A stretch of 64,000 nt of DNA from Legionellaceae bacterium (GTDB taxonomy: Bacteria > Pseudomonadota > Gammaproteobacteria > Legionellales > Legionellaceae), in NCBI GenBank assembly GCA_029212505.1, contig JARGOS010000005.1, positions 1-64,000 of the forward strand, written 5' to 3'. The translations under genes were made by a program, and so were the position numbers. This document shows positions 8,757-17,439 of the stretch, in pieces. The notes under the pieces were generated by a model that was not told the origin of the DNA, made no database searches, and saw nothing but the letters and a program-made list of their open reading frames with translations. Positions within the stretch are counted from its first letter, which is position 1; each line of letters opens with the position of its first letter.

Positions 8757-10478
8757 ATGCACGATAAAAAATTAAGATTTTCTCACTTTGAAACAATAGC
8801 AGAAGCGATGGCCAGTTTACCCAAAGGCATGACATCGCTCGATTTAAGTAGCAACGACTTTAGCCAAATAACGGTAGAAAATATCCAAATCATCAAAAGC
8901 ATGATACCCAAAAGCGTGACTTCACTTGATTTAGGTTGTAACAACCTCGGCTGGATGTGTGAGCAAAAAATTCATGCATTCATGAGCATGATACCCACAC
9001 ACATCAAAACACTTTCTTTAAGAGGCAGCCACCTTCACCGCATGAAGCCTGCAAAACTTCATGCCTTAAAGCATACAATACCCAAAAATATCACCAGCCT
9101 AAATTTAAGACTCAACCATCTCGACAAAATGACTGAAGAGCAAGTTAGCGCCCTAGGTGAGGTGATCACTCAACGCATCAAAACCCTTTGTTTGGGTTTT
9201 AACGGCCTGAACACCATGTCTGAAACACGACTTATCGCGCTGGGTGATGCGATGCTCACACATGTCACCACGCTTGATTTGAGTCAAAACGATATTCACC
9301 TCATGACAACATTACAGCTCGACGCGTTAAAAAAAGCGATACCGGCACATGTGACCACGCTCGATTTGAGTGGAAATGCCATGAACTTGATGGATGAATC
9401 AAAACTTACCACGCTTGGACATGCGATACCGGCACATGTAAGCACGCTTCATTTGAACTGGATTGGCCTCGACCGCATGACTGAATCGAACATCAAAGCG
9501 CTCATGAATGCTATACCAAGCCATGTAACCACACTTGATTTAAAATATAATAATTTAAGCAATATGGGAGAAACGCTTCTCAATGCACTCAACCATGTAT
9601 TGCCCAATACAATCACAACTCTTGATTTAAGCAACAACGATCTCTACCGCATGACTGAAGTACAATTAAACGCCCTCAGGCATATCATACCCGAAAGCGT
9701 CACAACGCTTCATTTAGGATGCAACCGCTTAAGTGAAATGTCTGAGCACGCGCTGACGACGCTCCTGAATGCTCGACCAAGTAACGTCAATTCGCTAGAC
9801 CTAAGATGGAATAACCTTGAGCAAATGACAGAAAGCCAACTCAACGCACTCACAGGTGCACTATCAAACCATCTGACTACGCTTGATTTGCGCGGAAACA
9901 AGCTCGATCAAATCATGAAAACACAATCCACATCTTTGAGAGATATAACATATTCAATCTTAGCCTTGTTTAGTCAAAACAAACGCAGCATGATGTTTGC
10001 TAAAAATTTACTTACGTTTATTTTGAGGCTCCCACCGCATCTCAACGTTATTAGATTAGGTGAAAACGGCTTATTTGCTGATATAAGCCCCAAAGCAATT
10101 GATGTTTTTCTAACAACACTTGGAGATGTGCGCCATAGACTAGATTTAAGCCAAAATGGCGAAGCAGATTTTGCACGAGCTGTTGCTCCCCTGCTTCAAA
10201 TGAATACTTCTAGAATTTTAAAACATCAAACAACGATCCCACCCGAGATTCTTGCCATCATCGCTTCATACATGACTGGTTTATCAGAAGAGGAAATGCA
10301 ACACACCCTTGAGCCATGGCAGAACCTACCTCAACAGAGAGCATCTGAAACAGAAAGGCTTGGTTCTAGTGCGAGATTCACTTTATTTAGTGCAGTACGT
10401 CGTTCTGCACGTATACATCATACGATAGATGAGCATGCTGACCATCAGGATTTACCAAGATTATCAGTATGCTCATAG
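8757..10478 (+). CDS. Leucine-rich-repeat protein with 29-residue repeats
   Basis: Protein of about 573 aa built mainly from LRRs. I count twelve complete units of exactly 29 residues with the pattern VTTLDLSxNxLxxMTE followed by xxLxALxxAIPxH, plus a partial thirteenth. After about residue 400 comes a degenerate repeat region (VIRLGENGLFADIS, RLDLSQNGEADF). A short motif, IPPEILAIIASYM, resembles the first helix of an F-box, and is followed by a Glu-rich stretch (SEEEMQ) and a basic tail. The frame is open up to a GTG at 8718, but AGGG at 8747-8750 suits the paired ATGs at 8754/8757. There is no signal peptide. Exact-length LRR proteins of this type occur among host-directed effectors in the Legionellales; that role is inference. 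Confidence 0.82.
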   Translation: MHDKKLRFSHFETIAEAMASLPKGMTSLDLSSNDFSQITVENIQIIKSMIPKSVTSLDLGCNNLGWMCEQKIHAFMSMIPTHIKTLSLRGSHLHRMKPAKLHALKHTIPKNITSLNLRLNHLDKMTEEQVSALGEVITQRIKTLCLGFNGLNTMSETRLIALGDAMLTHVTTLDLSQNDIHLMTTLQLDALKKAIPAHVTTLDLSGNAMNLMDESKLTTLGHAIPAHVSTLHLNWIGLDRMTESNIKALMNAIPSHVTTLDLKYNNLSNMGETLLNALNHVLPNTITTLDLSNNDLYRMTEVQLNALRHIIPESVTTLHLGCNRLSEMSEHALTTLLNARPSNVNSLDLRWNNLEQMTESQLNALTGALSNHLTTLDLRGNKLDQIMKTQSTSLRDITYSILALFSQNKRSMMFAKNLLTFILRLPPHLNVIRLGENGLFADISPKAIDVFLTTLGDVRHRLDLSQNGEADFARAVAPLLQMNTSRILKHQTTIPPEILAIIASYMTGLSEEEMQHTLEPWQNLPQQRASETERLGSSARFTLFSAVRRSARIHHTIDEHADHQDLPRLSVCS

Positions 10479-10494
10479 AACTACGCTAAATTGA

Positions 10495-11712
10495 TTATCG
10501 ACGCTTGTGTTTTGATTGATTCACGTGACTTGATCGAAAATTTACGCGTGCTTTTCTCGCGGGCGCCTCAGGTACATCATGACTTGGCTCAAAACCTGAA
10601 ATTAACTCACGTGTGAGTTTTTTCTTAAGCACCGATTCAATCGCAAACAACATGTCGGCTTCATCTGCAGAAATCAGTGAGTACGCTTGACCTTCTCGCC
10701 CAGCCCGCCCTGTGCGTCCTATGCGATGCACATAATCTTCGGCCACTTGGGGCAACTCATAATTAATCACTTGCGGTAGGGCTTTAATATCTAGACCACG
10801 TGCAGCAATATCCGTCGCAACCAAAATATCAAGTTCGCCCCGCTTAAAATTATCCAACGCTTTGGTGCGTGCATTTTGACTTTTGTTGCCATGAATCGCT
10901 GCAACTTTAAATGCCTTTTTTTGCAAATGCTCAGTCAAACGATTAGCGCCATGTTTTGTTTTTGTAAACACCAGCACTTGTTCCCATTGATTCTCACGAA
11001 TCAAGTGAGTTAGAAGCTCTTTCTTTTTTTGTTTATCGACGGGATAGACATGCTGTTTAACCGTAGCGGCTGTGGTTTGCTTGGGCGCGACAGAAATTTC
11101 AACCGGTGATTTTAATAAACTTTTAGCAAGTGCTTTTATATCGTTTGAAAACGTGGCAGAAAACAAGAGTGTTTGCCGCTTTACAGGTAACGCACGAATA
11201 ATACGCTGAATATCCCGAATAAAACCCATGTCCAGCATTCTATCGGCTTCATCTAAAACCAACACTTCTAAATGATCAAATTTAATCGCATTTTGATTAT
11301 ACAAATCAATCAAGCGACCCGGGGTTGCAACCAAAACATCCATGCCCCCACGAAGCTTCATCATTTGTGGGTTAATTTTAACGCCGCCAAACACAACGTT
11401 TGAGTTGAGTTTTAAATTTTTACCATATTTTTTAAAACTTTCGCCCACTTGCGCCGCAAGCTCCCGTGTAGGGGTTAAAACTAAAGCGCGTATTTGATTC
11501 GCTGAGGCCCATTTTCCCTTACTTAATTTTTCTAAAATAGGCAGTGCGAAGCTTGCTGTTTTACCCGTACCCGTTTGAGCGGCCGCCATGATATCCGAAC
11601 CCGCTAAAATCTTAGGGATCGCTTGGCTTTGAATGGGGGATGGCGTGGTATAACCCAGCTCGTTGACTGCATCAAGCAAAGGTTTTGATAACTTAAACTC
11701 ATTAAAATTCAT
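10495..11712 (-). CDS. rhlE: DEAD-box RNA helicase RhlE
   Basis: ATP-dependent RNA helicase, 405 aa, involved in ribosome assembly and RNA turnover. All core motifs are present in order: Q motif ([13 protein letters not shown]), Walker [26 protein letters not shown], the ARGLD motif and [11 protein letters not shown]. The short basic C-terminal tail ([16 protein letters not shown]) is typical of RhlE. It lies downstream of the desaturase gene on the same strand, separated by a strong hairpin at 11737-11760. Its 3' end converges closely on the LRR gene. Confidence 0.95.
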   Translation of the reverse strand: MNFNEFKLSKPLLDAVNELGYTTPSPIQSQAIPKILAGSDIMAAAQTGTGKTASFALPILEKLSKGKWASANQIRALVLTPTRELAAQVGESFKKYGKNLKLNSNVVFGGVKINPQMMKLRGGMDVLVATPGRLIDLYNQNAIKFDHLEVLVLDEADRMLDMGFIRDIQRIIRALPVKRQTLLFSATFSNDIKALAKSLLKSPVEISVAPKQTTAATVKQHVYPVDKQKKKELLTHLIRENQWEQVLVFTKTKHGANRLTEHLQKKAFKVAAIHGNKSQNARTKALDNFKRGELDILVATDIAARGLDIKALPQVINYELPQVAEDYVHRIGRTGRAGREGQAYSLISADEADMLFAIESVLKKKLTRELISGFEPSHDVPEAPARKARVNFRSSHVNQSKHKRR

Positions 11713-11736
11713 AAAATCTCATTTATATTAAACATA

Positions 11737-11760
11737 AATCCCGCGAAATTTCGCGGGATT
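11737..11760 (-). terminator. Perfect 24-bp palindrome between desaturase and rhlE
   Basis: A 9-bp stem AATCCCGCG/CGCGGGATT with loop AAATTT. It lies between the desaturase stop and the rhlE start, so it could end or attenuate desaturase transcription or act in the rhlE leader. No long U-run follows on either strand, so a simple intrinsic terminator is not certain. Confidence 0.5.
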
Positions 11761-11787
11761 GGGATTCAGAATCAGACGTGCTTGACA

Positions 11788-12849
11788 TCAAGCTTGATGT
11801 TGCTCGCCTTCTTCAAACGTCATCCATATTTTTTTATCAAAATCATACAATTTGCATTTTTTAAAAATATTTCCGACATAACTCCATTTGAACTGGTATT
11901 CATGAAAGTAAATACCGTACTTTTCTTTGAGGGCCGCATAGGCTTCAGGTAAGTGATAAAATGGAATGCGTGTGTCCAAGTGATGGGGTATGTGCACCAT
12001 AATGTTATGTAATAATGCTTTCGACCATTTTGAACAATGAATGATTGTACTACAATACAAGGCACCAATCGAGTGCGACCATTCTTGTTTTAAATCAAAA
12101 AATGGAATATTCGGATGGGTGTGATGTAAATACACAATCATCGAAATAAAATAATTAAACACAATAAACGGGACCACGACCGCCATCAAAATGCCAACAA
12201 ATCCACCCGCATAAACATAAGCCGCGGTTGATGCTAAAACAGCATAAGCAAGCACCATGAGCTTACCGTTGCGATAGTATCGACGTTGTTTTGCATCTTT
12301 ACCGGGATTAAACTTCAACATTTGTGACCACCAAATGCGACGCAAGTAATGAAATGCGCACGTAAATGCACTACGCTCCACACGATAAAGTATACGCTGA
12401 AACATTGAGAGCGCGCGGTACTCGGCCGGTGTAAGTGGACGCCAGATCCAATCAATCGGAGAAAACGAGGTGAATCCATGATGGACTTTATTATGCCCGT
12501 ACGACCACATACGATAAATATTTAACGACGGCAGCATCACAAGCGTACCGAGCACCTCGGCGACCTTGCTGCTTTTGAACAACGTGCCGTGTGCAGCGTC
12601 ATGCGCCCAAACAAATAACATGGCCGTTGCGGTACCTGAAATCAGGCCGCCTAAAAATTTAAAGCCAACATAAGGGCTGAGAAAAACAAGCGCCATCCCG
12701 AAGAGAAAAATACTTAAATCAATCGTATACCAAAGCATGGCTTTGCCCAAAGAGCGTTTAAAGCAGGCTTCAGGAATCACCTTGCGTGCGACAGCGGATT
12801 TAATTTCTTTAACTTGCTTCCATAAATTTTTTGGCTTCATCATACTCAT
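11788..12849 (-). CDS. Membrane fatty-acid desaturase
   Basis: Di-iron, membrane-bound acyl desaturase of the FA_desaturase family, 353 aa. The three histidine boxes are clear: HDAAH at 83-87, HNKVHH at 119-124 and HIPHH at 286-290, with an additional HHTHP after the second membrane region. Two pairs of hydrophobic segments (about 40-80 and 200-240) fit the usual four-helix topology. Regiospecificity cannot be read from sequence. It would introduce double bases into membrane acyl chains to tune fluidity. About 130 bases upstream hold no gene and are AT-rich, probably a promoter. Confidence 0.9.
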   Translation of the reverse strand: MSMMKPKNLWKQVKEIKSAVARKVIPEACFKRSLGKAMLWYTIDLSIFLFGMALVFLSPYVGFKFLGGLISGTATAMLFVWAHDAAHGTLFKSSKVAEVLGTLVMLPSLNIYRMWSYGHNKVHHGFTSFSPIDWIWRPLTPAEYRALSMFQRILYRVERSAFTCAFHYLRRIWWSQMLKFNPGKDAKQRRYYRNGKLMVLAYAVLASTAAYVYAGGFVGILMAVVVPFIVFNYFISMIVYLHHTHPNIPFFDLKQEWSHSIGALYCSTIIHCSKWSKALLHNIMVHIPHHLDTRIPFYHLPEAYAALKEKYGIYFHEYQFKWSYVGNIFKKCKLYDFDKKIWMTFEEGEQHQA

Positions 12850-12986
12850 AAAGTAACACCTCTATAAAACAATAAAATAACAGCGCAATTAAAATGGAGT
12901 CATGGCGCTGCACTATTGTACTTTATTTGGGCGTGTTGATGCAAGTTTTACAAAATATAAAATAAGATAATATAAATCTAAGCGGT

Positions 12987-13412
12987 TTAATCTAAGCTCT
13001 TTTCAATACCCAAAGCATGCAACCAAGCATCCGTTGGCAACACGAGTTTACGTTTGGCCATACAAAAAAGCCCAATCACAAAACGTGCCTCACAGCACAT
13101 CTCATCCCCACGCATGATGCGTTGTGTAAGCTTACCAATTTTTTTTTCGTAAGCCTCCATCTGCGTTTCAATCACCACCTCATCACGTGCATGCAGCTCT
13201 TTTGAAAACTTCAACGTGACACTTAAAATCGTAGGGCCTAAACCTGTTTGCTTAATCACATCTAAGCCATACCCATTTTTTGCCACCAAATCCCAACGCG
13301 CCTCTTCCAGCAAGGTCAAATAGGCCGCGTTATTCACATGACCGAATGAATCAAGGCAGGTTTCTTTGATAACATCATGATATCGGTGAGTTTTGGCATT
13401 TATTGCATGCAT
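12987..13412 (-). CDS. Hotdog-fold acyl-CoA thioesterase (4HBT family)
   Basis: Small hotdog-fold protein, about 141 aa. The active-site helix is visible in DSFGHVNNAAYLTLLEEARW, the 4-hydroxybenzoyl-CoA/YbgC-FadM-like pattern. I choose the ATG at 13412 because AAAGG lies about ten bases upstream, whereas the in-frame ATG at 13421 directly abuts that AAAGG. With this start the gene begins one base after the stop of the aminopropyltransferase gene, so it is the last member of the speD operon. A thioesterase in a polyamine operon is unusual; its substrate is unknown. Confidence 0.85.
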   Translation of the reverse strand: MHAINAKTHRYHDVIKETCLDSFGHVNNAAYLTLLEEARWDLVAKNGYGLDVIKQTGLGPTILSVTLKFSKELHARDEVVIETQMEAYEKKIGKLTQRIMRGDEMCCEARFVIGLFCMAKRKLVLPTDAWLHALGIEKSLD

Positions 13413-13413
13413 A

Positions 13414-15249
13414 TCAACCATCCTTTAAATTTCGAATTTGCCATATCCTTCCCCTGGGTAACGTCGGACGAAGAATAGAATTCACTTGACTCAAGTCTAC
13501 GCCCCCCATCGGCTTTTCTACATCAGGAAAAGATAAATAAAAACGCTGCTCATTCAAAATATATAACGGAATGCCTAAATCCATATAACGATACGGCCCA
13601 TAATTTTCATCTTTACGTAACACGATAAACCCTTCCTGATTTGCTGCACTATACCTTGTGAGATAATGCCACTTTTTTTGTGCATCCCGACCTGACAGTC
13701 TATCATACGCCTTGCGATTATCCCGTTCCAACAGGGTATAAAACGGCACGATGGTTTGAAACCCTGCAAGCCGCGTTGTGTTTAACAAAACAGACCAGTC
13801 GCCGCGATTTCTTGCCAACAAATCACGTCTGCCTCGCGGTACACCATAATAAACATCGGGGGCATCCATGGCTAAATAACCATCGTTTTTTAGATTTTTA
13901 TTGGCAAAATAAAAAAACTCTCGGCTATACAGCTTCGCCAAGTTATAATCTCTGACATCAGGAAAATCCATATAAATCGCATCATAAGCCTCCCCTTTAT
14001 ATTGACGAAGGTACTGAAACGCATCGCCAAACATAGTCTGGACACGCGGATCATCGAACGCATGTTGATTTACAGCCGTGAGAATAGGATGCGTTGTAGC
14101 AAGCGTCACCAACGTTCGGTCAAGATCAACGTGCGTGATGCTTTCAACCTGATTGTATTTCAATAACTCGCGATGCAGTATACCGTCACCGGCCCCTAAA
14201 ATTAAAACGCGCTTAGGCACCTTACGGTTAATGATCACCGGTACATGCGCAAGCCATTCATGATAAAGCTCTTCTTCATTGGTAAAAAATTGAAAATCAC
14301 CGTTCAAAAAAAGCGCGTAATCATGCGGCATCAACGCACCCGAGGCAAATTTTGTTGAATAAGCTTCGATAAAACGATCATCTAACTTTGGAAAATGCAC
14401 AAGATCAATTTTTTGATACGGTGAACTCACACGCGATATATCAGGTGTCTCGTTCAGCGGCGCAAGAAAATCCCCCTTGCCTTTAAGTAACGTATTCGTG
14501 TAATAATATTTTTTCAAAAAAAACTGCTCAATACGATCGCTTTGATAACATCCAAGCACGAGCACAGCGGCTAAAAAAGCAGTTCGCTTTAGATACAGAT
14601 TAAACGGCGATGTATGAGAAAGAAATCGCCATAAAATATACACCGCGACCGTAAGATTAAGTGCCGCAATTAAAAAACCTATCGTGTGCAATTGAAAAAA
14701 CGGCAGTAATCCAAGAGGAAATGCCAAGCCGGCCACCAAAGACCCCATGTAATCCCAGCCAAGCACTCGATTGGTCACATGCTGTTTTTTAGCTAATCCA
14801 TGACCCAAATAAATCAGCAGCGGCAATTCCATCCCAGTAAAAAAACCAATCAAAAACGTTAGGATAAAAGCAAAAACAAAAAAAGCAATCAACGCTAGTT
14901 GAACATCAGCGAGCGCAGCCACAGGTGAATCAGCCATGATATATAGCGAATGTGCAAGCCTTAGTAAAATAACAGAAAAAGCACCGATCAAGCTGAGCGT
15001 GATTTCAACATGAAATAAAGCGCCCCAACCTCGCAAACGCTTGTTGGCACCACAAAATAATGCCCCCATACCCATGGCTGCCAGATACGTGCCTACCGTG
15101 AGGCTGTACCAAATCACCATATTTCCGACAATCATGGTCATTGTTTGTGCGATTAAAAGCTCGTACAACAAACTACACGCGGAAACAATAAACGATAAGA
15201 CGTAAATATTCACCACAGATGCTCGTGAAGCTGTGCTGCGCTTAATCAT
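13414..15249 (-). CDS. Membrane-fused spermidine-synthase-like aminopropyltransferase
   Basis: 611 aa. The N-terminal part (about 1-230) has seven or so membrane helices; the C-terminal part (about 300-590) is a spermidine-synthase domain. The nucleotide-binding loop LILGAGDGILHREL, the acidic HVDLD and the catalytic-region DFPD (within YDAIYMDFPDV) keep the Asp residues expected for aminopropyl transfer. It would use decarboxylated S-adenosylmethionine made by the neighbouring SpeD. Its start overlaps the end of speD by eight bases and the thioesterase starts one base past its stop, so translation is coupled. Membrane-fused SpeE proteins are known; the acceptor amine here is not predictable. 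Confidence 0.88.
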   Translation of the reverse strand: MIKRSTASRASVVNIYVLSFIVSACSLLYELLIAQTMTMIVGNMVIWYSLTVGTYLAAMGMGALFCGANKRLRGWGALFHVEITLSLIGAFSVILLRLAHSLYIMADSPVAALADVQLALIAFFVFAFILTFLIGFFTGMELPLLIYLGHGLAKKQHVTNRVLGWDYMGSLVAGLAFPLGLLPFFQLHTIGFLIAALNLTVAVYILWRFLSHTSPFNLYLKRTAFLAAVLVLGCYQSDRIEQFFLKKYYYTNTLLKGKGDFLAPLNETPDISRVSSPYQKIDLVHFPKLDDRFIEAYSTKFASGALMPHDYALFLNGDFQFFTNEEELYHEWLAHVPVIINRKVPKRVLILGAGDGILHRELLKYNQVESITHVDLDRTLVTLATTHPILTAVNQHAFDDPRVQTMFGDAFQYLRQYKGEAYDAIYMDFPDVRDYNLAKLYSREFFYFANKNLKNDGYLAMDAPDVYYGVPRGRRDLLARNRGDWSVLLNTTRLAGFQTIVPFYTLLERDNRKAYDRLSGRDAQKKWHYLTRYSAANQEGFIVLRKDENYGPYRYMDLGIPLYILNEQRFYLSFPDVEKPMGGVDLSQVNSILRPTLPRGRIWQIRNLKDG

Positions 15250-15610
15250 TACCCAGTAACCCTCGCGTAATCACTTTCAACGACATGGACGCGGCTTTAG
15301 CACGAAAACCCTCTTGTATCAAATCAATCGCGATTTGGGGCTTCATGTGACCGCACGTAAAAATATCCATCGCGGCAAAACCATTTTCGGGCCAGGTATG
15401 AACACTGATGTGTGATTCAGCAATCAACACCACCCCACTCACCCCCATAGGTTCAAATTGATGAAAATGGTCATTAAGAATGGTTGCTCCGCATGCTTTT
15501 GCGGCATGCATCATAATATTTCGGGTTAATTTCACACAGGTGATAATCTCAGGATCACATTCCCGCAAATCAACCAAATAATGCTTACCTACGCCATCAA
15601 CGGGCTTCAT
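15242..15610 (-). CDS. speD: S-adenosylmethionine decarboxylase proenzyme
   Basis: Prokaryotic-type SpeD, 122 aa, which makes the aminopropyl donor for polyamine synthesis. Self-cleavage at E65-S66 in AESHISVHTWPE would create the pyruvoyl group; H71 and C86 (DIFTCGH) are the expected catalytic partners. The ATG sits at the end of a 13-base tandem repeat that creates two tiny ORFs upstream (see that entry). AGGA nine bases upstream can serve as ribosome-binding site. Its 3' end overlaps the aminopropyltransferase gene by eight bases. Confidence 0.95.
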   Translation of the reverse strand: MKPVDGVGKHYLVDLRECDPEIITCVKLTRNIMMHAAKACGATILNDHFHQFEPMGVSGVVLIAESHISVHTWPENGFAAMDIFTCGHMKPQIAIDLIQEGFRAKAASMSLKVITRGLLGND

Positions 15611-15636
15611 GCTTTATCCTCATGCTTTATCTTCAT
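15597..15636 (-). promoter_or_regulatory. 13-base tandem repeat with two mini-ORFs before speD
   Basis: On the minus strand ATGAAGATAAAGC and ATGAGGATAAAGC are followed by ATGAAGCCC, the speD start. The first ATG (15636) overlaps the stop of the upstream gene as ATGA and encodes MKIKHEDKA, ending with a TGA that overlaps the speD ATG. The second (15623) encodes MRIKHEAR and ends inside speD. The layout could pass ribosomes from the membrane gene to speD; regulation is inference. Confidence 0.55.
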
Positions 15637-16364
15637 GCTTTAAGATAATATTTTAAAAAGAGCTCATTGGTTGCACTCGAAAATACCAAACAGGGTATGA
15701 GTGTGATCAACAACGCTGCTTGAGTAATAACTAATCGCTTAAACGCTGGATATTCGTCAGATTGAAGCTGAGATGCCTGCGTCAACATCGCAACACCGAC
15801 GGCCGCATTCAAGAGCGCCACCAAAAATGCTGTGGGAATAAGACCTACTCGAGGATAAAGCACAAAAGCGAACACCACGGTCCCCATAAAGGCACCTAAG
15901 TAACTCACCCCCAGCACCACGCTCTCGGCGTGATCTTTTCTCAAGCTATTCAGATGCATCAACAGCGGAATCTCAAATCCGGTCAAAAGCCCAATCATGA
16001 TAATTAAACCGTGCGCAAACATTGAAAAAAGTAACGGTGACATGCCCATGGCATCAAACAACAGAAGTAATACGACAGAAAAACCACCCAAAGCTGTCAA
16101 TAAAATCTCAATCTTGAGTAAAGCGGTGACTGAACGCTTCACAAGCTTTCCTTCGGCCATCAACGAACCCATGCCCATAGAAAACATGTATAACCCAATG
16201 GTGACGCTATAACGAAGGACGGTATTACCCAAAAAAGCGGACAACGATTGCCCAAGCAGTAACTCATACGTCATGCTGCAAAAAGCTAAAATAAATGTGA
16301 ACAAATAAATCATAAACCCAGCATGCTCCCTGCTGCTACGCATAATATCCGACAAACTTAACAT
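15633..16364 (-). CDS. Stand-alone membrane module related to the SpeE-fused membrane domain
   Basis: 243 aa, almost entirely hydrophobic, with about seven membrane helices. By eye it is a paralogue of the N-terminal half of the 611-aa aminopropyltransferase: both share a CSxxYELLxxQ pattern near the start, followed by GNxVxxYSxTxGxYxxxMGMG, then a GxxTGxExPLLxxL motif and LGxxYxG/LGWDYMG. It ends just after the membrane region and has no catalytic domain. It is the first gene of the operon with speD. It may pair with the fused enzyme as a half-transporter or a regulatory subunit; this is inference. Confidence 0.75.
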   Translation of the reverse strand: MLSLSDIMRSSREHAGFMIYLFTFILAFCSMTYELLLGQSLSAFLGNTVLRYSVTIGLYMFSMGMGSLMAEGKLVKRSVTALLKIEILLTALGGFSVVLLLLFDAMGMSPLLFSMFAHGLIIMIGLLTGFEIPLLMHLNSLRKDHAESVVLGVSYLGAFMGTVVFAFVLYPRVGLIPTAFLVALLNAAVGVAMLTQASQLQSDEYPAFKRLVITQAALLITLIPCLVFSSATNELFLKYYLKA

Positions 16365-16395
16365 ACATAGGTTAGATTTTACGATGCTTTAACTC

Positions 16396-16430
16396 AAAAA
16401 AAAGGTGCCGTATTGATCTTGGGCACCTTT
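16396..16430 (-). terminator. Rho-independent terminator of the 319-aa orphan gene
   Basis: Stem AAAGGTGCC/GGCACCTTT (16401-16409 with 16422-16430), followed on the minus strand by a run of eight T. It lies about 20 bases past the stop of the gene at 16453-17364. Confidence 0.8.
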
Positions 16431-16452
16431 ACTACACTAAAATTAACCTGCT

Positions 16453-17364
16453 TTATATTAGGTTATACCCAGGCTCACCACGAACGTCATCTTGGCGGTA
16501 CTCATCGGTGTGCGAGAAGATACCCACCACCTGTAGCGGAGGGGCAGAAGGCTCTGAAGATATCGCATGTGCAGGCAACATCTCTTGACTTGACCGACCT
16601 GTTTGCAAAATATGCTCCAATTCATCAACAGAAACAACAGGCGTTTCATGCTCAATATAGTTATCTGCAACAAGGGGTGGGTGTGGATCATCGCAATGAA
16701 GTGCTATTCCTGAGTAGATCATAAGTGCTATACCCACAACCATAAGTATAAGAAACAAGGGATTGACTATTAAACCCAAAAATAGCCCAGTAAATAAAAG
16801 AATCCCTCCTAGCATTACCCCAGCCACAGCAAGGTCCTCCCTAGAGAATATAGAGGAAGTATCTGATCTTGCTAGATATGATTCTTTTCTTAGCGATGCA
16901 TAAAATTTAGCTCCCGATACATCACAACCTTGCTGCATATACCTACGGCCATGCAGAATATACCAATGGCTTAAAAATTTGTCATCAACTGAGACGAGCG
17001 CATGAGGGTAATAACAACTATTATTACTATACCATTTCAGCTCAGCCGGTTGTTGCAACGCATTATAGGCGTGTATATTCTTGGTGAATTGCTCCAGCAT
17101 CCCCTTAAACTCGTTGAGTTCTTGTATTCTTCTCTTTTGCTGATTAACAATATCCTGAATCTCAGGAATGAGCGTGGTTCCTGCGGCAACTTGCGATTCC
17201 ATATCAAGCTTAAAATCGCTAATGGGCTTCAATTCCAATTCTCTTTTATCTATCCACTGCTGCGTTTGATAAACAAGTTTAGCAGCCTCAATCACGGAGG
17301 TGCGTCTTGCATTCAATAATTCATTATAGCGTTTTTCATCGTTTATTCGTGTTATTGCAGGCAT
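16453..17364 (-). CDS. Hypothetical coiled-coil membrane protein
   Basis: About 303 aa and not recognised. Residues 5-110 are charged and helical, a probable coiled coil (QDIVNQQKRRIQELNEFKGM). Near residues 190-235 a pair of hydrophobic helices is separated by Asn-Pro (LLFTGLFLGLIVNPLFLILM), suggesting a membrane hairpin. The tail of about 75 residues is acidic and polar. The frame opens at 17412, but AGGGG followed by TCATAAA places the better start at 17364 (MPAITRIN). It is a monocistronic unit with its own terminator. The coiled coil plus membrane hairpin plus acidic tail is a layout common in host-directed proteins of intracellular bacteria, but there is no direct proof. Confidence 0.65.
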   Translation of the reverse strand: MPAITRINDEKRYNELLNARRTSVIEAAKLVYQTQQWIDKRELELKPISDFKLDMESQVAAGTTLIPEIQDIVNQQKRRIQELNEFKGMLEQFTKNIHAYNALQQPAELKWYSNNSCYYPHALVSVDDKFLSHWYILHGRRYMQQGCDVSGAKFYASLRKESYLARSDTSSIFSREDLAVAGVMLGGILLFTGLFLGLIVNPLFLILMVVGIALMIYSGIALHCDDPHPPLVADNYIEHETPVVSVDELEHILQTGRSSQEMLPAHAISSEPSAPPLQVVGIFSHTDEYRQDDVRGEPGYNLI

Positions 17365-17439
17365 TTTATGACCCCTAATCAAACTCAAGAGAGCCCAATT
17401 ATAAACAAACATGATTCAAAAGTAAACACTTTGACATGG

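Noticed and set aside
8757-10300. LRR gene as a recent DNA-level tandem repeat array
   Set aside because: The 29-residue period is clear in protein but units differ greatly in DNA, so they are old and diverged.
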